Assembly (NCBI RefSeq): GCF_003985145.1
Contig: NZ_ML133522.1
Location: 620,001 to 684,000, forward strand
Direction of reading: 5' to 3'
DNA from: Rhizobium anhuiense
GTDB lineage: Bacteria; Pseudomonadota; Alphaproteobacteria; Rhizobiales; Rhizobiaceae
Length of the DNA stretch: 64,000 bases
Each line of letters begins with the position of its first letter. The stretch's first letter is position 1. The notes below the pieces were generated by a model that was not told the DNA's origin, did no database searches, and worked only from the letters and a program-made list of their open reading frames with translations. The translations under genes and the position numbers were made by a program. Below are positions 8,074 to 15,865 of this stretch, one piece after another.

Positions 8074-9177
8074 TCAGGCGGCCGTCTTCTTTTTGGTCTC
8101 TTCTCGCTCGCGGATGCCGTCACGCACCAGCGGCAGGATGTAGCGGCCATAATCGACGGCATCGTTGTAATTGTCGTAGCCGCGGATCGAGATCAGGTCG
8201 GCACCAAGATCGATATAATCGAGGATGGAATCAGCGATGGTGCGTGGCGAACCCACCAGCGCGGTGGTGGCGCCGCTGGCATTGGTGGCGGTTACTGTCG
8301 GATACCACAGGGCGCGGTCCTGCACATGGCCGCGTGCAGCAATGTCCAGCAGCCGCTGAGAGCCAACATTGGCCGGACGCGGAGCCGAAAGCGGCGCACG
8401 GCTCAAACCTTTCTCGCGGTTCTCGTTCAGCCGGTCCAGAACCTTATGTGCCTTCGCCCAGGCCAATTCGTCGGTCTCGGCCACGATCGGCCGGAAGGTG
8501 ACCCAGATGCGCGGGCGATCCGTGCGGCCAGCCTTGGCGGCTTCGTCGTAAATCCGGTCGATCTGCTGCTTGGTTTCAGCAAGCGGCTCACCCCATAGGC
8601 CGAAGATATCGCACAGCGAACCGCCGATCCGGTAAGCCGCATCCGACGAGCCGCCGAGCGAGATGGGGATGAGGCCCCTGGTGGGACGCACGGCGCTGCG
8701 GAACTGCTTGAACTGATAATACTTCCCATCGAAATCAAAGGGTTCGGTCGACGTCCAGGCCAGACGCAAGATGCGAATATATTCCTCCTGCCGCTCGTAA
8801 CGCTCTTCCTTATTGAGGAAGTCGCCTTCACGCGCCTGCTCCTCGTCGCTGCCGCCGGCGATGAAGTGAACGACGACGCGCCCGCCGCTCAACTGATCGA
8901 GCGTCGCCAACGATTTCGCCGCAACCGTCGGATAGACCGTGTTCGGACGTAGGGCGACGATGATGCTGAGCTTTTTCGTATGTGCGAGGATCGTCGCTCC
9001 AAGCGTGAACGGATCGAAGGAGGACGAGGAATAGGGGATCAGCGTGTAGTTGAAGCCGTAATCGTCGAGCGCCCGTGCGTATCGCTCCAGAAAACGCGCA
9101 TCGACCGGCGCGTCGGGAATAGGGTTGAGGTCATTGGAGGCATTGGCGAAGCTTGCGCTGATGAATTCCGTGGCCAT
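8074..9177 (-). CDS. LLM-class flavin-dependent monooxygenase (SsuD-like)
   Basis: 367 residues from the ATG at 9177, chosen because GGGAGA lies nine bases upstream; an in-frame ATG at 9207 lacks this. The bacterial luciferase/alkanesulfonate monooxygenase barrel is clear: LDDYGFNYTLIPYSSSS, IVALRPNTVYPTVAAKSLAT, LSGGRVVVHFIAGGSDEEQ and the phosphate-loop region SLGGSSDAAY. Such enzymes use FMNH2 and oxygen to cleave C-S or related bonds. The 39-bp shared element begins 64 bp upstream, so this gene probably starts its own transcript running through the next three genes. A separate flavin reductase is not present in the cluster. Confidence 0.92.
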   Translation of the reverse strand: MATEFISASFANASNDLNPIPDAPVDARFLERYARALDDYGFNYTLIPYSSSSFDPFTLGATILAHTKKLSIIVALRPNTVYPTVAAKSLATLDQLSGGRVVVHFIAGGSDEEQAREGDFLNKEERYERQEEYIRILRLAWTSTEPFDFDGKYYQFKQFRSAVRPTRGLIPISLGGSSDAAYRIGGSLCDIFGLWGEPLAETKQQIDRIYDEAAKAGRTDRPRIWVTFRPIVAETDELAWAKAHKVLDRLNENREKGLSRAPLSAPRPANVGSQRLLDIAARGHVQDRALWYPTVTATNASGATTALVGSPRTIADSILDYIDLGADLISIRGYDNYNDAVDYGRYILPLVRDGIREREETKKKTAA

Positions 9178-9240
9178 GTGAGCGTTTCTCCCGGGGTTGC
9201 CGAACATGCCTTCACGTTATGGCGTGACAAATCCCATAGG

Positions 9241-9279
9241 AAGACAGGTCTTTCTTTTTCTACTAAAACTGTAGAAAAT
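9241..9279 (-). promoter_or_regulatory. 39-bp shared upstream element, copy 1
   Basis: One of three near-copies in the window (others at 15800 and 21242). The fixed core on the plus strand is TTCTTTTTCTACT. This copy contains a 23-bp inverted repeat at 9256-9278 with perfect 8-bp arms TTTTCTAC and GTAGAAAA around a 7-bp spacer, a shape compatible with a LysR-type T-N11-A box. It ends 64 bp before the LLM monooxygenase start, much as copy 2 lies before the transporter operon. Its regulator is not identified. Confidence 0.65.
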
Positions 9280-9388
9280 ATTCGCGCGTCGCAGCCTGGT
9301 GGGGAAGAGTTGGTCACCTTCTCCATTGAAAACCCTGATGGCTGCTCCAGCCGCAATGGCGACGCTCAACCGCTGGCATCAGTGTGGT

Positions 9389-10480
9389 TCAAATGGTAGG
9401 CGACCAGCCGAGGTTGGGGGCCACCGTGTCTGCCAGGTCCGTCAGCAGCCGCACGTTTTCGGCAAGGTCGAAGGCGGGGGGAAGGAAGAGCACAAGCTCA
9501 TCGGCGGAGGCAAGGCCTGGGTCGTCAAGCACGGCCTCAAGCACCTGGTCGGGCGTGCCTTGGAAGACCGGGGAGATCTGGATGCCGGGCGGCTGATTGG
9601 CTGGCACGGCCGGCGTCAGCGCCCCCTTGGGACGGGACGCGGCAATTCCCTGGGTGCGGCGCTCGAGGTCGTAGGCGGCATACTTCTCCCGAAGCTCGGC
9701 CGTGGTGCCGACCAGGATTGAGGCGGCAACGGCGACTGGCGGCGGTTGGGTGTTCCACGTCTCGCGCCAGGTCGCACGGAAAGCCGCGATGCAGCGAGCC
9801 TGATACTCCCCGAAGGTTTCGCCCTCGTCGTGGTCGTGCTGCACAGTGCCTGAGATGAGCCCGATTCCGAGCTTGGCAGCCTGCACCGCCGAATCCAGAC
9901 TAGCCGAGCCCTGTCTGATCCGCGAGCGCAGGGTCGGGCTGTGCGGCGTCACCCGCAGTTCAGTACCCTCCGGGGCGCCTTGGCCTTGCCCAGCGACGGT
10001 GTGGAGAACCTCAGCCGAGATCGCGGCGAGGAAGCGCGCCTGACGGCGTTTGGCTTCCGTCCGGGCATCGGTGTCTGCCGTACCGAAGACGGCGTCGAAC
10101 GCCGCATTGGCGCCCGTCGAGATGGCCAGCTCCAAGCGGCCGCCGATCAAAAGGTCGGTCGTGCCGGCCGCCTCGGCGAGCAGGATGGGGTCCTGGTAGC
10201 GCATCGGGATAACAGCCGAGCCGAGCGTGATATGCCTGGTATGCTGGCCGGCCGCGGCGAAGAACGGAAGCGGTGACGACAGGTAGTGGTCGAAGTGCCG
10301 TTGGTAGGCCCAGCCCGACTGATAACCCAGCCGCTCGGCGGCCTTGAACAGCTCGATCCCGTCGCGTAGCCCCTGCGCCGGCCCGGCGTCGTCGTTGAAG
10401 GACACCCGGGTGTTGAAGCCGAGCCGCTGTTTCGGACGGAACGGCGCGGGCTGAGGGATGGCAGGCGCGGCGATGGTCAT
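9389..10480 (-). CDS. LLM-class flavin-dependent monooxygenase (CE1758-like)
   Basis: 363 residues from the ATG at 10480, which overlaps the stop of the ABC ATPase as ATGA. Luciferase-like features are RLGFNTRVSFNDDAG, GYQSGWAYQRHFDHYLSSP, ITLGSAVIPMRYQDPILLAE and LLIGGRLELAISTGAN. Residues 200-363 continue with a FGEYQARCIAAFRATW helix and a substrate-loop region unlike SsuD. From memory this matches the LLM subfamily named CE1758, which co-occurs with peptide-type ABC transporters like the one here. Tight coupling to the transporter suggests it oxidises the imported compound, probably an organosulfur molecule. Confidence 0.9.
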   Translation of the reverse strand: MTIAAPAIPQPAPFRPKQRLGFNTRVSFNDDAGPAQGLRDGIELFKAAERLGYQSGWAYQRHFDHYLSSPLPFFAAAGQHTRHITLGSAVIPMRYQDPILLAEAAGTTDLLIGGRLELAISTGANAAFDAVFGTADTDARTEAKRRQARFLAAISAEVLHTVAGQGQGAPEGTELRVTPHSPTLRSRIRQGSASLDSAVQAAKLGIGLISGTVQHDHDEGETFGEYQARCIAAFRATWRETWNTQPPPVAVAASILVGTTAELREKYAAYDLERRTQGIAASRPKGALTPAVPANQPPGIQISPVFQGTPDQVLEAVLDDPGLASADELVLFLPPAFDLAENVRLLTDLADTVAPNLGWSPTI

Positions 10481-12207
10481 GCGATCTTTTCCTCGTTGAC
10501 GAACCACTGCGGTCTGGGGTGTGGCGCGCGGGCGATAGCAGCGGCGCCTGATGGGATCGATTCCAGCAGCGAGCGTGTGTACGGCTCCCTGGGGCGTTCG
10601 AAGATGTCGGTGACGGTCCCATGCTCGACGATGCGCCCGCGCTGCATCACCGAAACCGTGTGGGCGAGCTGGCGCACCAGAGCCAGATCGTGGGAGACGA
10701 AAACATAGGTGAGGCCAAGCTTGGCTTGCAGCGAGAGCAGCACCTCGACGATATCGGCCTGGACGCTGACGTCGAGCGCGGAGGTGGGCTCATCGAGCAC
10801 GATGACGTCAGGCTTGAGCACCAGCGACCGGGCGATGGCCACGCGCTGGCGCTGGCCACCTGACAAGGCTTCCGGCTTGCGGGAAAGCAGGTGTTCGCCG
10901 AGCCCGACATTGGCCAGCGCTTCGCGGACCTGCTCGGCCCGCTCCTCGCGGGTGCCGATCTTGAACCGGTCGAGCGGTTCGCGCACCAACTGCTCGACTT
11001 TCCAGGTCGGGTCCAGTGAGGTGAACGGGTTCTGATAAACGAGCTGAAGGTGGCGCCATACCGCGCGCAGGGACTCTGGCGAGCGACCGGCGAGCTGCTC
11101 GCCGGCGACGGCAATATTGCCGATGTCGGGTTGCTCGAGCCCGAGCAGCAGCCGGATTGCCGTCGTCTTGCCCGAACCGGATTCGCCGACCAGCGCGTGT
11201 GTGGTGCCAGCCGGGACGGCAAACGACACCTCATTGACGGCCGTCAGAACCTTGCCGTCGACCGTGAAGGTCTTCGTGACGCCGCTGACTTCGATCTTCG
11301 GTGCCTTGTCGGCTTTGGTTCCGAGGAAACGGAAGCCGGGATCGCGCAGCGCACGGTAGCGATCGGGGTTGAGGGCCGGGACGTCGGCATGCAGCTTCCT
11401 GGCGTATGCCGAGGAGGGCGCGGAGAAGACGGAAGCGGTGCTGCCGGCTTCCTGGACGACGCCGTCCTTGAGCACCACCAGGGAGTCCGCCCGCTCGGCG
11501 GCGATCGCCAGGTCGTGGGTGATGAGAAGCAGGCTGATCTCAAGCTCGTGCTGCAACTTGGAAAGCAGGTCGAGGATACGCTTCTGGATCGTGACGTCGA
11601 GCGCCGACGTCGGCTCGTCCGCGACCAGCAGCGACGGCCGTGGCAGGACTGCAAGGCCGATCAGCACGCGCTGCAGCATGCCGCCGGAGAGCTGGTGCGG
11701 GTAGGAGTCGTAGACCCGTTGGAGATTGTCGAGCCCGACCTGGGCGAAGGTCTCCAGGATGAGCGCCTTGCGGATTGCCTTATTGGGCTCGTCGACGAGT
11801 GCTGCCGCCTCCATCGCCTGGGCGCCGATCGTCCGCACCGGGTTGAGCGAGTTGCCGGGATCCTGCGGGACGAACCCGATCGCCCGTCCTCTGAGCGGCC
11901 GGAAACGGCGCTCCGGGAGTCCCAGTATCTCCTGGCCGTCGAACTCGACGCGGCCGGCAGCGCGTCCACCGCTGGGGAGCAGCCGCAACACCGCCCGGGC
12001 GATGGTCGATTTGCCCGAACCCGACTCGCCGATGAGGGCGAGGCTCTTGCCGCGGCCGAGTTGAAACCCGACGTTGCTGACGACTTCGTGCGGCCCGTAG
12101 GAAACCGACAACCCGTCAACCCGGAGCAGAGGGGCTGATCGCTGGAGCGGCAGCCCGGTGGCGTCTGTGTGGGCGAAAAGCTCAGTCAGTCTGTTTTGCG
12201 AAGCCAT
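10477..12207 (-). CDS. dual-ATPase subunit of oligopeptide-type ABC transporter
   Basis: 576 residues from the ATG at 12207 (MASQNRLTELF); an upstream in-frame extension would run inside the permease gene and has no domain. Two complete nucleotide-binding domains are fused: Walker A GESGSGKSTIAR with signature LSGGMLQRV, then Walker A GESGSGKTTAIR with signature LSGGQRQRV, each followed by a Walker B DEPTSALDV. This is a DppD-DppF type fusion as found in GsiA/YejF-like transporters. The start lies 22 bp inside the DppC-like permease gene and the stop overlaps the LLM start, so the genes are one transcript. Confidence 0.93.
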   Translation of the reverse strand: MASQNRLTELFAHTDATGLPLQRSAPLLRVDGLSVSYGPHEVVSNVGFQLGRGKSLALIGESGSGKSTIARAVLRLLPSGGRAAGRVEFDGQEILGLPERRFRPLRGRAIGFVPQDPGNSLNPVRTIGAQAMEAAALVDEPNKAIRKALILETFAQVGLDNLQRVYDSYPHQLSGGMLQRVLIGLAVLPRPSLLVADEPTSALDVTIQKRILDLLSKLQHELEISLLLITHDLAIAAERADSLVVLKDGVVQEAGSTASVFSAPSSAYARKLHADVPALNPDRYRALRDPGFRFLGTKADKAPKIEVSGVTKTFTVDGKVLTAVNEVSFAVPAGTTHALVGESGSGKTTAIRLLLGLEQPDIGNIAVAGEQLAGRSPESLRAVWRHLQLVYQNPFTSLDPTWKVEQLVREPLDRFKIGTREERAEQVREALANVGLGEHLLSRKPEALSGGQRQRVAIARSLVLKPDVIVLDEPTSALDVSVQADIVEVLLSLQAKLGLTYVFVSHDLALVRQLAHTVSVMQRGRIVEHGTVTDIFERPREPYTRSLLESIPSGAAAIARAPHPRPQWFVNEEKIA

Positions 12208-13034
12208 CGGCTGATCCTGTTCACGGAGAGGACGGTTGCGATCGTGACGAAGGCGGGGGCGTAAACCAGCCACGGCCATTTGAGGTAGTCCTTGCCGATC
12301 GAGATCAGCAGGCCCCAGTCGGAGGCCGGCGGCGGGTCGCCGTAGCCGAGGAAAGCGAGACTGGCGATCACCAGGATCGAGTCGCCGAACTGCAGCACCG
12401 CAAGCGGCAGCACCGAGCGCGAGGCGTTCGGCAGCACGTGACGCCACAGGATGTGCCAGCGCGACCCGCCGAGCAGAAAGGAGGACTCGACGAATGTCGC
12501 CTGCCGGGTCTTGATCACCTCCGAGCGCATCACCCGGGCGAAGAGGGCGACCGCCGAAACGCCGGTTGCAATGGCGGCGTTGGTGGTGTCGAAGCCGATC
12601 GCGGTGACGACGATGACGGCCAGCAGGAATTTCGGAATAGCCAGCAGAACGTCGACGAGGCGGGCGAACAGGGTGTCCACCCAGCCGCCGAAGAAGCCGG
12701 CCAGGAGGCCGATGAGGCCACCGGCGACAACGCCGATGACGACGGCGATCAGCGCGCTCGCCACCGAGGAGGCCGTGCCGTAGACGACGCGGGTGTAGAG
12801 ATCGCGGCCGAGGTGATCGGTGCCGAACCAGTGCGCCGCGCTGGGGCCGAGCAGCTTTTGAGCGGGAACGCCGTTGACCGGGTCATAGCTGGTGAACAGG
12901 CTCGGAGCGAGAGACCAGGCGATGGCGAGCGCGACGATAGCGAAGGACAGCGCGACGATCGGCGGTAGGCGTAGCGCCGTCAGCCGGCTGATCGCCGCGA
13001 CATGCGAGGCAGAGGAAGCGGAGGCGAGGGTCAT
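12186..13034 (-). CDS. ABC transporter permease, DppC-like
   Basis: 282 residues with about six membrane helices. The first is ALRLPPIVALSFAIVALAIAW. The family marker HWFGTDHLGRDLYTRVVYG and the EAA-loop region SSFLLGGSRWHILWRHVLPN are present. The C-terminal ADWGLLISIGKDYLKWPWLV is typical of DppC/OppC proteins. It forms the inner-membrane channel with the adjacent DppB-like subunit. The start overlaps that gene's stop by four bases (ATGA), and its 3' end overlaps the ATPase start by 22 bp. Confidence 0.92.
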   Translation of the reverse strand: MTLASASSASHVAAISRLTALRLPPIVALSFAIVALAIAWSLAPSLFTSYDPVNGVPAQKLLGPSAAHWFGTDHLGRDLYTRVVYGTASSVASALIAVVIGVVAGGLIGLLAGFFGGWVDTLFARLVDVLLAIPKFLLAVIVVTAIGFDTTNAAIATGVSAVALFARVMRSEVIKTRQATFVESSFLLGGSRWHILWRHVLPNASRSVLPLAVLQFGDSILVIASLAFLGYGDPPPASDWGLLISIGKDYLKWPWLVYAPAFVTIATVLSVNRISRWLRKTD

Positions 13035-14041
13035 GGCGTCACCGCCTTGGAAATGCCGATGGAGCCTTCGTCAGCCGTGGTTGGACGGCGCTCGGGAGCG
13101 CCAAGAAGCTTTACGCGCGGGTCGAGCAGTGGGTAGGTCAGATCGGCGATCAGGTTGACGATCACGAAGACCACCGCTGCCAGCGAGACGACCGCCTGCA
13201 GGACGGGCAGGTCCTGCGTGCTCACCGACCGTTGCACCAGGCTGCCGAGACCGGTGCGTCCGAACACCGTCTCGGTGATCAGCGAACCGCCGAGCAGTTC
13301 GCCGATGGTGAGCGCGATAACGGTGATAACCGGCAGCGACGACGGCTTGAGCAGGTGCTTGGCGAACAGGCGCATTTGCCCGAGGCCGCGACCCCGGGCG
13401 ACGGCGGCGTATTCCTGCCCGGACTCATGATCGAGATTGGCGATGAGCACTTCGGCGATTTGCGCGGAGATGGGGATGCCGAGCGCGATGGCCGCGAAAA
13501 GCGTCGCCCAGAAGCTGTCGGGCTCGATCACGCGAAAGACGCCGAGCTGGAAGCCGAAGAGATGGATCAGCACCAGGCCGATCACAAAGTTCGGCACCGA
13601 CAGGAACAGGGACGGGAAGCCGCGCAGCAGGCCCTGACCGAACCGTTTTGGCAGAAACTGCGTGCCATAGGCGATCACCGCCGACAGCAGCAGCGCGACG
13701 ACGAGGCCTGCGGAAGCAAGGACCAAGGTCGACGGCAGCACCTCGGCGATCAGGGTCGACACGGGCCGGTTGGTTCGCATCGACAGGCCGAGATCGCCGG
13801 TCACGAATCCGGAAAAAGATGTCCACAGCTGGACCGGGATCGGCTTATCCAGGCCCTGGGCGGCGATGATCTCCTTGATCTCATCCGGTGTGAAGCCATT
13901 CTGAGGATTGTTCAGGACATTGGTGATCGGGTCGCCGGGCAGGATGCTGACGACGACGAAGGTGAAGACATAAGCCAGCAGGATCACGACGATCGCCTGC
14001 ACGAGGCGTTTTGCGGCGTAGTTGAGGTAGGCTTTGCTCAT
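13031..14041 (-). CDS. ABC transporter permease, DppB-like
   Basis: 336 residues. An N-terminal membrane helix (about 12-32, RLVQAIVVILLAYVFTFVVV) is followed by SILPGDPITNVL, the usual DppB/OppB start. Five further helices follow, with an EAA-like stretch AAVARGRGLGQMRLFAKHLL and the closing YPLLDPRVKL motif of the family. It pairs with the DppC-like protein to form the channel. It starts 37 bp after the binding-protein gene and is part of the same minus-strand operon. Confidence 0.92.
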   Translation of the reverse strand: MSKAYLNYAAKRLVQAIVVILLAYVFTFVVVSILPGDPITNVLNNPQNGFTPDEIKEIIAAQGLDKPIPVQLWTSFSGFVTGDLGLSMRTNRPVSTLIAEVLPSTLVLASAGLVVALLLSAVIAYGTQFLPKRFGQGLLRGFPSLFLSVPNFVIGLVLIHLFGFQLGVFRVIEPDSFWATLFAAIALGIPISAQIAEVLIANLDHESGQEYAAVARGRGLGQMRLFAKHLLKPSSLPVITVIALTIGELLGGSLITETVFGRTGLGSLVQRSVSTQDLPVLQAVVSLAAVVFVIVNLIADLTYPLLDPRVKLLGAPERRPTTADEGSIGISKAVTP

Positions 14042-14078
14042 GCCGTCACCTTCTTAAGTTGCTCGGTTGAATTGCGGG

Positions 14079-15731
14079 TTATTCGCTCTTCGTGGCCGTG
14101 TAGTAGCTGGCATAGGCGACGCCGTTGTAGACTTCGCCCTTGAGCTTCGGAGACTGCACGTAGATCCGCTGGACGATCTGTGTGCGCGGGATGAAGTAAC
14201 CCTGATCGAGGATGTATTTCTGTAGTTCGTCGAGGAGCGGTTTGCGGCTTTCGATGGAACCGGCGCTGGCGATCTTGTCACGGAGTTCGTTGAGCGTCTT
14301 GTCGCTCTCGTCGAGGGCGAACCAGTTCTCGCCGTTGTTGGCATTTGTCAGGATACTGGCGACGGTGCCGGCGTCGATGAAGCTGCGCGTCACCTCATAG
14401 GCCGGCACGGCCGGGCTGCCGTATTTGACCTTCTGGCCGTAGGTGACGACGTCGTAGGAACGGATAGCGACTTTCCAGCCGATCTTGCCGAGCTGCTGGG
14501 CGATAAGCTCATCGACCGATTTCGAGGTTGCGAGGTAGGGGTTGGAATGCAGCGTCAGCACCAGCGGCTGGCCGTTCTTGGTGCGGATGCCGTCCGCGCC
14601 CTTTGTCCAGCCCGCTTCGTCGAGGAGCTTCTCGGCCTTTTCGGGGTTGTAGGCCAGCAGGGCGCTTTGGTCGGTCGCTCCCGGCACGTTGCTTTGGATG
14701 AAGGAGGTCGCCAGTTTCCAGTCTGACGTATAGACGGTGTCGATGATCTCCTGGCGATTGATGCCGGCCTGGAGGGCCTGGCGTACTTTCACGTCATCGT
14801 AGGGCGCAAGCTTGGTGTTGACAGCCCAGCCGTTCACGAAGCCGAGATAACGTGGTGTCGCGGTGGTGAAGCCTTCTGCCTTGAGAGACTCCAGCTCCTG
14901 CGGCGAGGCGTTGTAGGCGACGTCGGCCTGGCCGGACTGAACCGCAGCCACGCGCAGCGACGGCTCGGACACCAGCTTGTAGGTGATCGTGTCGAGATAG
15001 GCCGGGCCGGTATGGCCGACCGCGGCGGGACCCCAGTTGTAGTCCTTGCGCTTGACCAGCTTGACGAAGTCGCCTTCCTTCCAGGAATCGACCACATAGG
15101 GGCCGCTGCCGGCGGTCTTGCTGAGGTCGGCCTGCTGGGCGGCAGGCTGCGCGAGGGTCTTGGGGGAGATCAGGATCGAGCCGTGGTAGCCGAGGGTCGG
15201 GATGAAGCCGAGTGTCGGCGCCTTGAAGAAGACCTTCACGGTAGCCGCGTCCACTGCCTCGGCGTGGTCGTAAGTCTTCGGGAAGAGACCGATCGGGTTG
15301 ATGCCCTCGCTCTTGCGGCCGGCGTACCAGATGTCGAGGTTGGCGACGACGGCCGACGCATCGAGCGGGGTGCCGTCGGAGAAAGTCACGCCGCTCTTCA
15401 GGTGCAGGGTGAACTCGGTGGCCTTGTCGTTCTGCTCCCAGCGCTCGGCGATCCAGGGGCTGACCTTGCCGTCAGCATCGACGTAAAGGAGCTTATCGGT
15501 CACATGGCCCCAGATGTGGCCCTGGAAGCTGGAGATGGCGCTGTTGTTCGGGATCCAGGTATCGCCCAGCGAGTCGATGAGGAAGGTGATGTCACCGCCG
15601 TTGTGTGGGCTATCGGCACTCAGAGCCGGATTGAACTCCGCCGTTACCACCAAGGCGGCGATTGCCAGTGCGGACGTGGCGATCAGCAGGCGACGCCGGG
15701 GAAGGGAGAACGGGGAAAAGCGTTCGATCAT
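14079..15731 (-). CDS. ABC transporter periplasmic substrate-binding protein (family 5)
   Basis: 550 residues. A signal sequence includes a basic RRR patch followed by LLIATSALAIAALVV and ends near residue 38. The mature part is a family-5 peptide/nickel-type binding protein: ITYKLVSEPSLRVAAVQSGQ, VRQALQAGINRQEIIDTVY, and YNPEKAEKLLDEAGW. It is the first gene of the transport operon and has the 39-bp element 69 bp upstream. From memory it resembles the KPN_01854-type binding proteins found beside LLM monooxygenases. The ligand is unknown; an organosulfur compound rather than a peptide is inferred from context. Confidence 0.92.
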   Translation of the reverse strand: MIERFSPFSLPRRRLLIATSALAIAALVVTAEFNPALSADSPHNGGDITFLIDSLGDTWIPNNSAISSFQGHIWGHVTDKLLYVDADGKVSPWIAERWEQNDKATEFTLHLKSGVTFSDGTPLDASAVVANLDIWYAGRKSEGINPIGLFPKTYDHAEAVDAATVKVFFKAPTLGFIPTLGYHGSILISPKTLAQPAAQQADLSKTAGSGPYVVDSWKEGDFVKLVKRKDYNWGPAAVGHTGPAYLDTITYKLVSEPSLRVAAVQSGQADVAYNASPQELESLKAEGFTTATPRYLGFVNGWAVNTKLAPYDDVKVRQALQAGINRQEIIDTVYTSDWKLATSFIQSNVPGATDQSALLAYNPEKAEKLLDEAGWTKGADGIRTKNGQPLVLTLHSNPYLATSKSVDELIAQQLGKIGWKVAIRSYDVVTYGQKVKYGSPAVPAYEVTRSFIDAGTVASILTNANNGENWFALDESDKTLNELRDKIASAGSIESRKPLLDELQKYILDQGYFIPRTQIVQRIYVQSPKLKGEVYNGVAYASYYTATKSE

Positions 15732-15799
15732 AATGCGGTCCTGTATTGTTTGCCAAGGAGATCACGACGCATAGCCTAAGCAGGGCAACAGGAGGGAGA

Positions 15800-15838
15800 A
15801 AGACCAGTTGTTCTTTTTCTACTAAATTTATGGATTAT
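15800..15838 (-). promoter_or_regulatory. 39-bp shared upstream element, copy 2
   Basis: Second copy of the element also found at 9241 and 21242. The core TTCTTTTTCTACT is identical to the other copies and about 30 of 39 positions match at least one of them. The left arm of the inverted repeat is weaker than in copy 1. It ends 69 bp before the binding-protein start, nearly the same distance as copy 1 to its gene, which argues for a promoter or activator site rather than chance. It also lies 27 bp beyond the stop of the S/N-oxide reductase gene. Confidence 0.65.
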
Positions 15839-15865
15839 TTTGTTCGGTTTCTGCGTGTGTGTGGA

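Noticed and set aside
12208-12447. 80-residue N-terminal extension of the dual ABC ATPase
   Set aside because: It lies in the DppC-like permease gene in another frame and is Arg/Pro-rich shadow sequence; the ATG at 12207 starts a normal ATPase.
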